Assembly (NCBI GenBank): GCA_002429385.1 | Contig: DIZL01000073.1 | Coordinates: 32,856-96,855 of the forward strand | Origin: Prolixibacteraceae bacterium UBA6029 | Lineage (GTDB): Bacteria; Bacteroidota; Bacteroidia; Bacteroidales; Prolixibacteraceae | Direction of reading: 5' to 3' | DNA length: 64,000 nt | Part shown: positions 16,973 through 26,499 of the stretch, in pieces | Layout of the letters: each line of letters begins with the position of its first letter | How positions within the stretch are numbered: the first letter of the stretch is position 1 | Position numbers and translations under genes: made by a program | The notes under the pieces: generated by a model | Told to the model about the DNA's origin: nothing | Databases searched by the model: none | The model's input: only the letters and a program-made list of their open reading frames with translations

Positions 16973-19438
16973 TCAGACGGCAGTTTGGTATAGTTCGTAT
17001 TCCAATTCCTGAATTGCCCGCAGGTATTTTTCCCTGCTACCAAATATACCATTTACAATTTCAACAGTTGACCCAAAATCGGACAATGGTTTTACTTGTA
17101 GTACTTCCATATTTTCCATGTTTTCAATGCCTTCGTCGGCATATTTATCCAACAATGCTTCCAACACATTGCGAGCCTGGTCGCCGTATTTGGTAAAGTA
17201 GTTTCGTTTCTTAACGTTGTTTGCTCTTTCTTTACGGGTCAAAGGTGGTTGATCGTAGGCAACATGGCAAATCAAATCGAATAAATCGACCTGCTTATCG
17301 ACTGCTTCATACAAAGCTTCCACCATGATACCCTGGTCGACTAATTCAGCAATAATGGCTTCTTTACGTTCAGTTGTTTTCCATCTGTTCAGAAAATCGT
17401 CTAACGAAGCGAAATGCTCTTTGATGATTTTCCTGGTATGATCTTTTAAGCTTGTGGTAATTGGACGGCCATGTTGGTCAAAATACAATTCACGACTAAT
17501 TAATACCGAAACATCAATGCCGTTTACATAAACTTTTTCCCTTGGCTCCCTTGCTAATCTTTCAGGAAGGTTAGTTTCAGGATATCGAATAGGCGGAATG
17601 ACCAATTCAATTTCTTCTCCTGATTCTGCATCAATGATCGGTTCTTTGTTGGTTTCTTCTTCATCAATAATAGTACTCAAATCGGTTTCTTCGGTTGCCG
17701 GTTTGATTCGAATCGGGTCGCCATCGAATGCAGGATCGGCAAATAAGTCGGTAGCATTTCTGAAATCCAAGATGGTGAAATAGAGCTTGCCGTATTCTTC
17801 ATTTATGCGTGTACCACGTCCGATAATCTGTTTGAATTTAGTCATTGAATTGATGTTGGCATCCAACACAATTACTTTGCAGGTTTGTGCATCAACGCCA
17901 GTAGTCATCAATTCAGAGGTTGTGGCAATCACAGGATATCTTTCTTCCGGATTTATGAAGTTGTCCAGTTCACGTTTGCCCTCGTCGTTATCGCCGGTAA
18001 TCTGCATGATGTATTTGTAGTTTTCAGCCACTAAATCAGGATTCTGTTTTGCCAAAGCAGTTCTCATTCGTTCTGCATGGTCAATATCAACACAAAACAC
18101 AATGGTTTTAGCAAATCGGTCATAACCTTTTAGAAATTCGGTCAGCTTTTCTGCGACTTTTTCTGTTCGTTCTTCGATAACCAGATTTTTGTCGAAATCT
18201 CTTCGGTTATAAATGCGGTCTGCAACTTCGTTACCATCTTTATCAGTTTTTCCTTGTTCGGGTCGCCAGCCTTCAGCATCTATATTTAACGCAATTCGGA
18301 TTACCCGGTAAGGAGCTAAGAAACCATCATCAATTCCCTGGCGCAAAGAATAAGTGTAAAGTGGATCACCAAAATATTCTGAATTGCTGGCTTCGTTTGT
18401 TTCCCACGGTGTTGCCGTTAAACCAATATGTGTGGCATTTTTGAAATAGTTCAATATTTCGCGCCAACTGCTGTCTTCTTTTGCACTTCCCCGGTGACAC
18501 TCGTCAATAATAATCAAATCGAAGAAATTGGGTGAGAAATCTCTGTAAGCATCTTCAATCCCAGGTTCGTTATTACTTAATCCTTGATATAATCCCAGAA
18601 AAACCTCAAAGGCTTTATCGGATGAATCGATTCCTCTTTTATTTGTTGAAACCAATTCTTCTTTTCCTTCTTTCGTTTGAACCACTTTTTTCCGAATGAC
18701 AGTCATTTTGCCTTTAAAATGTCTGAAATCTCCACGTCTTGTTTGGTCAATTAAAGCGGTTCGGTCTGCTAAAAAAAGAATTCTTTTTTTAGCACCTGAT
18801 TTCCATAGTCTGTATGCAATTTGAAAAGCAGTATAGGTCTTTCCGGTACCTGTTGCCATCACCAAAAGCACTCTGTTTTGTCCATTTGCAATAGCTTCTA
18901 CGGTTCTGTTTACAGCTATTTGCTGGTAATATCGTGGAGTGCGTTTAGTTCCGTCAAAATAATAGTCTTGTGAAACAATCTTTTCCGAAGCATCTGTGGT
19001 GATACCTTTATATGTTTTGTATTTCTCCCAAAGTTGTTGTGGCGAAGGGAACTCGTCTAACTTGATTTCTGTCTCAATATTCGAGTCGGTTGCTGTTCTG
19101 TCGTGGAAAAGGAAACCATCGCCGTTGCTGCTGAATACGCAAGGAATATCGAGTATCCGGGCATAGTCTAATGCTTGTTGTATGCCCGATCTTACAGAAT
19201 GGTTGTTGTCTTTGGCTTCAATGATTGCAACAGGAATGTTTGGTTTGTAATAAAGTATATAATCGGCTCGTTTTCTGGCTCCACGGGCAGTAAACTTTCC
19301 TCTTACATATATTTTTCCATCAGTGAAGGACACTTCTTCCAAAAGCTGCATTTGAGTATCCCACCCAGCTTTTTCAAGTGAAGGAGTAATAAGCTTGGTG
19401 CAGATGTCTCGTTCGGATAAGGTTTTTTTGTCAATCAT
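16973..19438 (-). CDS. hsdR: Type I restriction endonuclease motor subunit
   Basis: This 821-residue protein has an N-terminal PD-(D/E)XK nuclease (RADYILYYKPNIPVAIIEAKD, about residues 57-77) and a two-RecA-domain translocase: Walker A MATGTGKTYTA, Walker B/motif II DECH, motif III TATPWE, motif VI QIIGRGTR. A C-terminal helical domain contacts the HsdM-HsdS core. It cuts unmodified DNA after ATP-driven translocation. It is the first gene of the operon; all other restriction genes follow on the same strand with short gaps. The length fits the shorter EcoEI-like type. All key motifs are intact. Confidence 0.96.
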   Translation of the reverse strand: MIDKKTLSERDICTKLITPSLEKAGWDTQMQLLEEVSFTDGKIYVRGKFTARGARKRADYILYYKPNIPVAIIEAKDNNHSVRSGIQQALDYARILDIPCVFSSNGDGFLFHDRTATDSNIETEIKLDEFPSPQQLWEKYKTYKGITTDASEKIVSQDYYFDGTKRTPRYYQQIAVNRTVEAIANGQNRVLLVMATGTGKTYTAFQIAYRLWKSGAKKRILFLADRTALIDQTRRGDFRHFKGKMTVIRKKVVQTKEGKEELVSTNKRGIDSSDKAFEVFLGLYQGLSNNEPGIEDAYRDFSPNFFDLIIIDECHRGSAKEDSSWREILNYFKNATHIGLTATPWETNEASNSEYFGDPLYTYSLRQGIDDGFLAPYRVIRIALNIDAEGWRPEQGKTDKDGNEVADRIYNRRDFDKNLVIEERTEKVAEKLTEFLKGYDRFAKTIVFCVDIDHAERMRTALAKQNPDLVAENYKYIMQITGDNDEGKRELDNFINPEERYPVIATTSELMTTGVDAQTCKVIVLDANINSMTKFKQIIGRGTRINEEYGKLYFTILDFRNATDLFADPAFDGDPIRIKPATEETDLSTIIDEEETNKEPIIDAESGEEIELVIPPIRYPETNLPERLAREPREKVYVNGIDVSVLISRELYFDQHGRPITTSLKDHTRKIIKEHFASLDDFLNRWKTTERKEAIIAELVDQGIMVEALYEAVDKQVDLFDLICHVAYDQPPLTRKERANNVKKRNYFTKYGDQARNVLEALLDKYADEGIENMENMEVLQVKPLSDFGSTVEIVNGIFGSREKYLRAIQELEYELYQTAV

Positions 19439-19646
19439 TTTTTAGTTCAATAACATTCAAAAATAGAGAAAACTTTCGAGTTAATAGAGTTGTGAGGGTT
19501 AAATTGCAGTTCTTTTGAAATTGAAAACTATTCTCATAGGTTTTGGTTTTTGTTTGTTATATTCTTTAAATTTACAAATATCTATCCTATTACACAATGT
19601 TTTTGGTTAATATTTACCAATCCTTCTAACCCTCCTGATAAAGGGA

Positions 19647-19758
19647 CTATGATCGGGCTTCTACTTGTGTACATCTTGTGTGCTTAAATTGGCTTTTGAG
19701 CACAGAATAAGCACAGCATAAGCACACAAGATGCACACAAGTAGAAGCCCGATCATAG
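19647..19758. repeat. Long hairpin with 40-base arms
   Basis: The arms 19647-19686 and 19719-19758 are reverse complements with a single mismatch and a 32-base loop. The outer ends read CTATGATCGGGCTTC. The loop and inner right arm contain three close copies of ATAAGCACA/GAGCACA. Such a long near-perfect arm pair is far from chance. It could be a mobile-element remnant, a bidirectional terminator or a structured RNA. Confidence 0.9.
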
Positions 19759-20048
19759 CTCGTTTAGTATGCGTTACTTTGTTTAAGCTATCCTTCAGGT
19801 CTACTGACAGGGCTTTTATATGGTTCCGGGTTCAGCCCGTTGGGAGTCGGCCTGGAGATTTGGCTGTTGCTCCGGGGAAGCGGGGACAGTGCCTGAGTTT
19901 CAACAAATAGGTAGATGCAGAAAATCGGTATTCAATTAAAAAAGACACATGTTGAATCTGTTAAAGTAGAATTAAGGAGAAGCATAGGAAGTATAGGAAT
20001 CGTAGGAAGTTGTCACATGCATTCATCTAAAAACAAGATACCAGACCT

Positions 20049-20191
20049 TTACCAATTCCATAGATAAAATACAGTTTACCTACATTTTAAATACAAAATA
20101 TCAAAATTTAGTACTTATAAAGTACTCAAATAGTACTTAAACTAAGGCGTTGACCTATCTTATTTAATACTTTATGGCAAAAGGAGAATGA
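20049..20191 (+). pseudogene. Repeated upstream region with five-codon gene remnant
   Basis: 20049-20159 is homologous, same length, to the reverse complement of 53089-53199. It contains three AGTACT words spaced 11 bases apart. Fourteen bases after it, an ATG at 20174 opens MAKGE and stops at 20191. The other copy has the same 14-base gap before a GTG opening MAKIKR. The remnant is therefore the 5' end of a lost paralogue of the fibronectin-type gene near 53 kb. Confidence 0.7.
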
Positions 20192-20230
20192 GTGGACTAA
20201 ATATTTATATCAAATTCAACATCACACCAA

Positions 20231-20845
20231 TTATTTTATCCAAAAGTCGAACTTCTTCACCCCTTCCAGATAACCCTCAAGGCGGTCACCAAGATGAACG
20301 GGTCCCACTCCGGAAGGTGTACCGGTAAAAATAAGATCTCCTATTTTCAGGGTAAAATATTTTGAAACGTGTGAGATAATATCATCAATCTGAAAGATCA
20401 TCAATTCCGAGTTTCCTTCCTGAACGGTTTTCCCATTGATATCGAGCCTGAAATGAACAGCATTTCTGTCAGGTAACGAATCGATAGATACAAATTCGGG
20501 ACAGACTACAGCGGCATGATCAAATGCTTTGGCTTTTTCCCATGGTAATCCTTTACTTTTCAATGCATCCTGAACATCACGGGCAGTAAAATCGATACCA
20601 ATTCCGATTTCCCCATAATATCGGTAAGCAAATTTCTTCTCAATATTCTTTCCCAGCTTTTTGATCCTTACAATCAGCTCAATTTCATGGTGTACTTCGT
20701 TCGACCATTCAGGAATATAAAATGGATCGTTATTGCGCAGCAAAGCCGAATCGGGTTTCATAAACAATACCGGTTCATCAGGAATATCATTATTCAACTC
20801 TTTAGCATGGGCTACATAATTACGACCTACACAAATAATCTTCAT
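20231..20845 (-). CDS. Fumarylacetoacetate hydrolase (FAH) family protein
   Basis: This 204-residue protein has the FAHD1-like fold signatures: GRNYVAHAKEL at the N-terminus, EPVLFMKPDSALL, the metal-binding HHEIELIVRI (E-x-E), GIDFTARDVQ and FTGTPSGVGPV. Family members are Mg-dependent C-C hydrolases or decarboxylases such as acylpyruvase and oxaloacetate decarboxylase; the substrate here is unknown. It is 11 bases downstream of the exonuclease gene and probably co-transcribed, although no functional link is evident. Length is typical for the single-domain type. Confidence 0.9.
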   Translation of the reverse strand: MKIICVGRNYVAHAKELNNDIPDEPVLFMKPDSALLRNNDPFYIPEWSNEVHHEIELIVRIKKLGKNIEKKFAYRYYGEIGIGIDFTARDVQDALKSKGLPWEKAKAFDHAAVVCPEFVSIDSLPDRNAVHFRLDINGKTVQEGNSELMIFQIDDIISHVSKYFTLKIGDLIFTGTPSGVGPVHLGDRLEGYLEGVKKFDFWIK

Positions 20846-20856
20846 ATTACTGTTAT

Positions 20857-21663
20857 TTAATTATCTTTCATTCTCAGTTTGATTGCTGTCAATACTTTCT
20901 TGGTGTATAACGGAAATTCATTATTCAGAATCCATCCATAATATCCGGGTTGTTCGCGCAATACTTTTTCAACGGGTATTCCTTTGTTCTTCCCGAAGTT
21001 GATGATCTCAATACCATTCTCGTCATAAACAATACGTCCAACAAAGTCGACATTGGTATCGTAAGCCGAAAATTCGCTCAATGCCTGAATATCATTGACA
21101 ATCGGTTTTGACGTTTTGCCGTGTCCATCATCATATTCTTCGTCTTTATACACATCCAGCTGGGCTTTCAGCACTTCGTAAGTTGCCTTGGTATCAGCCA
21201 TGGCACTATGTGCATCCTCCAAGGGCTTCTGACAATAAAATTTATAAGCTGCTGTAAGAGTTCGTTTCTCCATCTTATGAAATATCGCCTGAACATCAAT
21301 GAATTTACGCTTTTTCAGATCCAAATCAACATCAGCGCGTAAAAACTCCTCCGCCAGTAACGGAATATCAAAGCGGTTGGAATTGAACCCGGCAAAATCG
21401 CAACCTTCCATAAACTGCGCAATGGTTTTTGCAACCTCTTTAAAGGTTGGCTTATCTTTTATGTCATCATCATAAATACCGTGAATTTTGCTGACCAGAT
21501 CAGGGATATGCATTTCAGGATTAATCCGGTATTGTTTTTCTTCCTCTTTTCCATCCGAATGAACTTTGATCAAGGCAATTTCTACGATCCGGTCTGTTAC
21601 AATATTCATTCCTGTTGTTTCCAGATCAAGAAAAATCAACGGATTCCTAAGATTCAAGTTCAT
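20857..21663 (-). CDS. DEDDh 3'-5' exonuclease with C-terminal DUF3820-like domain
   Basis: This 268-residue protein has the three exonuclease motifs: Exo I FLDLETTG, Exo II GFNSNRFDIPLL and Exo III with DAHSAMADTKAT (His and Asp). The family includes the DNA polymerase III epsilon subunit. The C-terminal INFGKNKGIPVEKVLREQPGYYGWI matches a small domain often fused to such exonucleases in Bacteroidota. It may proofread or repair DNA or degrade RNA. It lies downstream of dnaN, but a double terminator separates them. Confidence 0.9.
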   Translation of the reverse strand: MNLNLRNPLIFLDLETTGMNIVTDRIVEIALIKVHSDGKEEEKQYRINPEMHIPDLVSKIHGIYDDDIKDKPTFKEVAKTIAQFMEGCDFAGFNSNRFDIPLLAEEFLRADVDLDLKKRKFIDVQAIFHKMEKRTLTAAYKFYCQKPLEDAHSAMADTKATYEVLKAQLDVYKDEEYDDGHGKTSKPIVNDIQALSEFSAYDTNVDFVGRIVYDENGIEIINFGKNKGIPVEKVLREQPGYYGWILNNEFPLYTKKVLTAIKLRMKDN

Positions 21664-21699
21664 AAGAAAGATTTAGATGTTATTATGGTTTAAAATAAA

Positions 21700-21771
21700 A
21701 AACCTAACAGGTTAATGCTGTTAGGTTTACCTTTTCCAAAGCTTTATTCAATTTATAAAGCTTTGGAAAAG
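21700..21771 (-). terminator. Tandem terminator hairpins after dnaN
   Basis: Two perfect hairpins follow the dnaN stop: a 17-bp stem (21731-21747 with 21755-21771) and an 11-bp stem AAACCTAACAG/CTGTTAGGTTT (21700-21710 with 21718-21728). The second in minus-strand order is followed by TTTTATTTTA. Together they isolate dnaN from the exonuclease gene. Confidence 0.85.
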
Positions 21772-21786
21772 TTTCCCCACTTTTCG

Positions 21787-22917
21787 TCAGGCATTTATCA
21801 TCATTGGCATTAATAGCATCAATACATTCTCCTCTTCATTTTCATTATCGGCAGGTAACAATAAGCCCGCACGAGTCGGATCTGAAAGTTCAACCTTAAC
21901 ATCAGTAGCCGAAAGATTGGACAATATTTCCTGCAGGAAGGTAGATTTGAAACCGATTTCCATATCATCACCCTCATACTGGCAATTCAGACGCTCAACG
22001 GCAGAAATTGAAAAATCAATGTCCTGAGCCGATACGACCAACTGATTTTCAGTCAGCTTGAGCCTGATCAGGTTACTTGCCTGATTCGAGAATACGGATA
22101 CCCTACGGACAGTATTGTAGAATTCGACACGGTCGATGATCAGTTTATTTGGATTATTGGTTGGGATTACCGAATTATAACTTGGGTAATTTCCCTCAAC
22201 CAAACGGCAAATGAGTTTATAATTGCTTAATGTGAAGAAGGCATTCTTATCGTCAAACTCAAGTTTCACGTCAAAATCTTCTTTTGGAAGCAAGCTTTTC
22301 AATAGGGCAGCAGGCTTCTTTGGAAGTATGAATGAAGCATCATTCTCAGCTTTTGCATCGAAACGTTTGTATCTAACCAATTTGTGGGCATCAGAAGCTA
22401 CGAATTTGATATCTTCAGTTGAAAGTTCAATAAAAATACCATTCATAACCGGACGAAGTTCATCGTCTGCTGTTGCAAATAGTGTTTTATTGATTCCACT
22501 CAGAAGTAAACTGTGGTTCAAATTGATAGATGAGGCGATTGATTCGTTTAGTATGGGCTGTTGCGGAAAGTCTTCCCCGTTTTGACCAACAATACTGAAT
22601 TTTCCGTTTTGTGAGAAAATATCAATGGCAAAAGTTTCAGGATCAATCTGGAAAGTTAACGGCTGTTCAGGAAATTCCTTTAACGTTTCATTCATCAGTT
22701 TAGCCGGAACTGCAATAGCGCCGGTTCCGCTGGTGTTTTCCAGTTCGAGACTTGTAATCAATGTTGATTCCAAATCGGAAGCAGTAATAGTCAAACGGTT
22801 ATCTTCCAGTAAGAACAAATAATTATCCAGAATAGGAAGTGTGTTTTTTGAATTAATCACTTTGCTTATTGAAGCCAGATGACTGAGTAATTCTGTACTT
22901 GAAACAACAAATTTCAT
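21787..22917 (-). CDS. dnaN: DNA polymerase III beta sliding clamp
   Basis: This 376-residue protein has three repeated clamp domains. It begins MKFVVSSTELLSHLASISKVINSKN and contains NTLPILDNYLFLLEDNRLTITASDLE and VSAQDIDFSISAVERL. It ends in LMLLMPMMIN, the Bacteroidota equivalent of the VxPMRL C-terminus. It rings DNA and tethers the replicative polymerase and repair enzymes. Its neighbours are not dnaA or gyrB, so this is not an origin-type locus. Monocistronic, judged by the double terminator downstream. Confidence 0.97.
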   Translation of the reverse strand: MKFVVSSTELLSHLASISKVINSKNTLPILDNYLFLLEDNRLTITASDLESTLITSLELENTSGTGAIAVPAKLMNETLKEFPEQPLTFQIDPETFAIDIFSQNGKFSIVGQNGEDFPQQPILNESIASSINLNHSLLLSGINKTLFATADDELRPVMNGIFIELSTEDIKFVASDAHKLVRYKRFDAKAENDASFILPKKPAALLKSLLPKEDFDVKLEFDDKNAFFTLSNYKLICRLVEGNYPSYNSVIPTNNPNKLIIDRVEFYNTVRRVSVFSNQASNLIRLKLTENQLVVSAQDIDFSISAVERLNCQYEGDDMEIGFKSTFLQEILSNLSATDVKVELSDPTRAGLLLPADNENEEENVLMLLMPMMINA

Positions 22918-23051
22918 TCGATATTTTTTTAGAGTTATAGATTCTTTTTTGTCATAAAATCATCTCCCTTAAAGATTAGCGGGAAGTTCACGAATATACA
23001 AACTTTGAAATTTTTTACCTATTGATCTGTCATTATTTTATCCAAAAGAAA

Positions 23052-25463
23052 TCACCAACGATATTTGCGCCTTCGAACGTACACATAAACAGCGCCAAAC
23101 AGGGAAATAATCAATAAGGGAATAATCACATTTACAATTTGCCAGATCAGTTTACCTTCTTTCATCCTCACTTTATCGAGTAAACGAATTTTAAATACGC
23201 GGGAACGAAGGTTCATCAGACCTTCATCATCACACAAATAATTCACAGTATTCAAAAGTAGGTCTTTATTTCCAAAAGTTTGTTGCGAATAACGATCGTA
23301 ACCAAGAGGCATGTATTCAGGAACTCCGTTTGACAATCTGTATTGATTGGCAATCAGATTCCCATTTGAAAATACAACCATCTTGGAAGGCATACTTTCT
23401 GTTTTCACTTCGGAAGCTTTTACACCAAATGATTCGACCATGCGATTTTTAAATACCGAAGTAAATATTCCTTCGAGTAAAACGCCAACTGGCTGTGAAG
23501 GATCACGAAACAAGCGACGATCGGGTGGATTGTTGGTGCTTGACAAACTAATTTCTACAGGAGTTTGTGAAACAAGCGAATAGGCCGATGTGGCCAGTAT
23601 TACTGTTTTGTGAACCATTTCCTGATTTCCAACGATGTCTATTGAACTTACAAAATCAGCTTTTACACGATTGAGGTTACTGCTTATAACATGCTCATTT
23701 GATGGTGATAACAAAGGAGAATAATACCATGGAGCAGGTGTGATTTTGGTTGGAGAGCCAACCGGAGAAGTAACTACTGGAATCAGCAGACATTCTGCAT
23801 CCTGAACCAGGTTCGAATTGAGCCGGACACCATACCGAAAAAGCTGGTCATCAAGATTTAGATTCTGTGGAAAAGCAAGAGTCATATTACCTTTACTTAA
23901 ACTATCCAGACTCACAGAAACATGACTGATAAGCCAAATAATCCGTCCGCCATTCATCAGGTATTGGTCGATCTGGAATTTTTCCTTTTCAGTAAACTTC
24001 TGAGTTGGATTTGCCACTATTAATGACTTTATCCTTGCGCTTTCTGATCCAAGTTCCTGAATTGAAACACGCCTAACTGAATACTTTTTGGCCAAAGCTT
24101 CAGTAATATCATGAGTTTCGTTTTCATTCAGTTCACCTTGTCCGGTCAGAAAAGCAACAGTCTGCTTCCCATTTCCCATCAGTTCCGAAAATGCTGCAGA
24201 AAACTCGTATTCCAGGCTTTCAACCGAATTGTTTAGATTTACCTCAGCATGAAGTGCAGGATTGTTCTTGAGCAAATTAACGCTCATCCGTTTTTCTCCG
24301 TATTCAATTACGACACCCGGGAAAATGCGTCTGGTGATAGTTCCCTGCTCTGTATTCTGTCTGATATCTGTTGGTTGTAATCCTTTTTCTGCAAGTTCTG
24401 AAAAAAGTTGTTCTCTACGTTTTACATCCGAAATCTCATAGGGATCAACGATGTATAAGTTGATCCGTTTTGAAGACCAGGCATTGTAATCTGCTATTTT
24501 TTCCTGAATTGACTTTTGAAGCTTTCTGAAACCTGGCTGCAATTCTCCTGCCAGATAAAGGGTAATATTTATAGGCTTGTCGAGCTTACTTACTAACTTT
24601 ATTGAAACATCAGTAATTGAATACCTTTTTTCTGCAGTTAGATCCAGACGAAAAAATAGCTGCCCGGAGAGTATTGTAATAAAGGCAATAGCAATTACGA
24701 CCAATACTCCGGATTTGATTTCATTCCTGAAATTAATCTTATGGAAATGTATCACCCGACTCGTCAGATAAAGAATAAGAAAAACGACGGATATAAAATA
24801 GACGAGATCTCTTGAATCTACCACTCCCCTGCTGATCGAATTATAATGCTCGTTTATTCCTGCGTTTATAATCATTTGTTGAATGCCTGAAGGAAGTTGC
24901 ATGGAACCTACCAGGTCGAATCCAAGGTATGCCAGAAATGAAAGAAACAATGCCAGAATAAAAGCAAAAAGTGGATTGTCAGTCAAAGCAGATGCCAAAA
25001 CACCAATAGCAACATAAATTGCAGCCAGAAAAAACAATCCTAAATAAGCGCCCCAGGTTCCGCCGGTATCAATGCATCCCACTGGATTGCCCAAGGTATA
25101 AACGGAATAAAAATAGATCAGTGTTGGCAATAATGAAATCGAAACTAAAAGTAATCCTGCCAGAAATTTAGCCAAAACAATCTTAAATACAGAAAGCGGC
25201 CTGGTAAGCAACAATTCCATCGTACCGAGCCTTTTTTCTTCAGCAAACAGGCGCATGGTTATGGCAGGAACCAGGAAAAGATAAACCCAGGGGGCCAGCG
25301 AAAAAAGACCATCCAGAGATGCATATCCTCCATCAGGAATATTGTAATTCCCCGGAAAAACCCATAAAAATAGACTGGTGGCCAGCAGAAATACGAAAAC
25401 AACTACATATCCTGTAAGCGATCCAAAAAAACTGGCAATCTCTTTTTTTAATAAACTGAACAT
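23052..25463 (-). CDS. GldF-GldG fusion, gliding-associated ABC transporter membrane subunit
   Basis: This 803-residue protein has an ABC-2 type permease in about residues 1-240 (six helices; LFAEEKRLGTMELLLTRPLSVFKIVLAKF is the characteristic cytoplasmic segment). A GldG-type domain follows: one helix (SGVLVVIAIAFITILSG), LDLTAEKRYSITDVSIKLV, a large periplasmic part with VAFLTGQGE, and a last helix before RRRKYRW. In Flavobacteriia these are two genes; fusion is common in Bacteroidales. The ATPase gldA is not adjacent. Non-gliding species also keep this transporter, so gliding cannot be concluded. Confidence 0.92.
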   Translation of the reverse strand: MFSLLKKEIASFFGSLTGYVVVFVFLLATSLFLWVFPGNYNIPDGGYASLDGLFSLAPWVYLFLVPAITMRLFAEEKRLGTMELLLTRPLSVFKIVLAKFLAGLLLVSISLLPTLIYFYSVYTLGNPVGCIDTGGTWGAYLGLFFLAAIYVAIGVLASALTDNPLFAFILALFLSFLAYLGFDLVGSMQLPSGIQQMIINAGINEHYNSISRGVVDSRDLVYFISVVFLILYLTSRVIHFHKINFRNEIKSGVLVVIAIAFITILSGQLFFRLDLTAEKRYSITDVSIKLVSKLDKPINITLYLAGELQPGFRKLQKSIQEKIADYNAWSSKRINLYIVDPYEISDVKRREQLFSELAEKGLQPTDIRQNTEQGTITRRIFPGVVIEYGEKRMSVNLLKNNPALHAEVNLNNSVESLEYEFSAAFSELMGNGKQTVAFLTGQGELNENETHDITEALAKKYSVRRVSIQELGSESARIKSLIVANPTQKFTEKEKFQIDQYLMNGGRIIWLISHVSVSLDSLSKGNMTLAFPQNLNLDDQLFRYGVRLNSNLVQDAECLLIPVVTSPVGSPTKITPAPWYYSPLLSPSNEHVISSNLNRVKADFVSSIDIVGNQEMVHKTVILATSAYSLVSQTPVEISLSSTNNPPDRRLFRDPSQPVGVLLEGIFTSVFKNRMVESFGVKASEVKTESMPSKMVVFSNGNLIANQYRLSNGVPEYMPLGYDRYSQQTFGNKDLLLNTVNYLCDDEGLMNLRSRVFKIRLLDKVRMKEGKLIWQIVNVIIPLLIISLFGAVYVYVRRRKYRW

Positions 25464-25473
25464 ACTTAAGGTA

Positions 25474-26343
25474 TTATTTCTTTAATCTCGGCAATTTCTT
25501 TGTTACCTTTTCAATGTTTTTTTCATCGCTTGATACCCTACGTTCCAATTTCTTTATGTCCTCGGCAGGTGGTAGTTCTTCAGGTTTAATGCCCCGCTGA
25601 CCTAACATATCACGGACACTTTTATTGTTTTGTACATGTTCAATCGTAATAGTCTGTTCACCGTACAGATTTTTGTTGTCCACATTGTGATTGGTCATTT
25701 CAGTTGCCAAATTTTTTGCTGCAATGGTTAATGTTGGAAGGAAATCAGCAAGCGGGCGATTTGACTTTACATTAAGGCGATTTTTCATGTCTTCTGTAGT
25801 GTGTCCGCCAAACAAAGCCGTGTCACCTTTTGACATGATTCGACCAAATCCTTTATCATCCATACCACGCTCATATATATTTTGAGAAAGTTGTTTCTCT
25901 GAAGCACGAAGTTTGTCTCGTGTTTCCAGTCTGGAAATAAGATTTAAACGCTCTTCAATGAGTTCAGCCTTTCGGGTTTGAACAGCAAAATAGCTTTGAG
26001 CAAAAGCAATTTCTTCTTTCTTTGGGTCGCCGTTCTGAGCAATCAGATAACAGGCGTAGCGTGTAAGCATAAAATCAGTGATTTCACGTCTACCTCCTTT
26101 CCCAATTTCGATCATTTTCGTGACCTCACGAAAATGATCATCAATACTGACATTCTGAGTCTTACAAGAATCTACGGCACGCTGTATAGCTATAATAAAA
26201 TTCTCCCAGCGGGCATATCCGAGTATTTCCTGCAATTCGCGGGCAAACCAGATTTCTACCTGTTCGCTATCGTCTTCATTGTTGATAAAATGACCTATTT
26301 CGTCAAATAAAGACTTGAGTTGTGTAATGCGCAATTTATCCAT
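25474..26343 (-). CDS. dinD: DNA damage-inducible protein D (DinD) homologue
   Basis: This 289-residue protein has the DinD layout: an N-terminal BRO/P63C-like domain (VEIWFARELQEILGYARWENFIIAIQRAVDSC, then GGRREITDFMLTRYACYLIAQNGDP) and the conserved middle part (MDDKGFGRIMSKGDTALFGGHTTEDMKNRLNV). In E. coli DinD is LexA-controlled and inhibits RecA-mediated strand exchange. A palindromic site lies upstream. Its stop lies 11 bases before the gldFG start, but the two functions are unrelated. Confidence 0.93.
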   Translation of the reverse strand: MDKLRITQLKSLFDEIGHFINNEDDSEQVEIWFARELQEILGYARWENFIIAIQRAVDSCKTQNVSIDDHFREVTKMIEIGKGGRREITDFMLTRYACYLIAQNGDPKKEEIAFAQSYFAVQTRKAELIEERLNLISRLETRDKLRASEKQLSQNIYERGMDDKGFGRIMSKGDTALFGGHTTEDMKNRLNVKSNRPLADFLPTLTIAAKNLATEMTNHNVDNKNLYGEQTITIEHVQNNKSVRDMLGQRGIKPEELPPAEDIKKLERRVSSDEKNIEKVTKKLPRLKK

Positions 26344-26391
26344 GTTATGCTACGAATATAATGAGTAAAACATTGTCATTTGCATAAAAAC

Positions 26392-26426
26392 ATATTCATG
26401 AAATCTCATTTTCATAGTATGAATAT
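26392..26426 (-). promoter_or_regulatory. Palindromic candidate operator upstream of dinD
   Basis: It contains the 13-base palindrome TTCATAGTATGAA (26411-26423) and outer arms ATATTCAT / ATGAATAT (26392-26399 and 26419-26426). It lies 50-85 bases before the dinD start, where an SOS repressor site would be expected. Assignment to LexA is inference; I do not know a settled LexA box for this group. Confidence 0.4.
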
Positions 26427-26499
26427 ACAAAAATAAATCGAATCATTAAGTCTTTTGAAGGACCTATTTCATCATTAAAATGAAATTTTTATTACGAAA

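Larger units (their letters stand above)
19439..20230. other. 792-base spacer upstream of the restriction operon
   Basis: No supported gene. The spacer holds the promoter region of hsdR at its left end, the 112-base hairpin at 19647-19758, a short G+C-richer block near 19815-19900 of unknown origin, and a 111-base repeat with a five-codon gene remnant at its right end. Confidence 0.7.
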
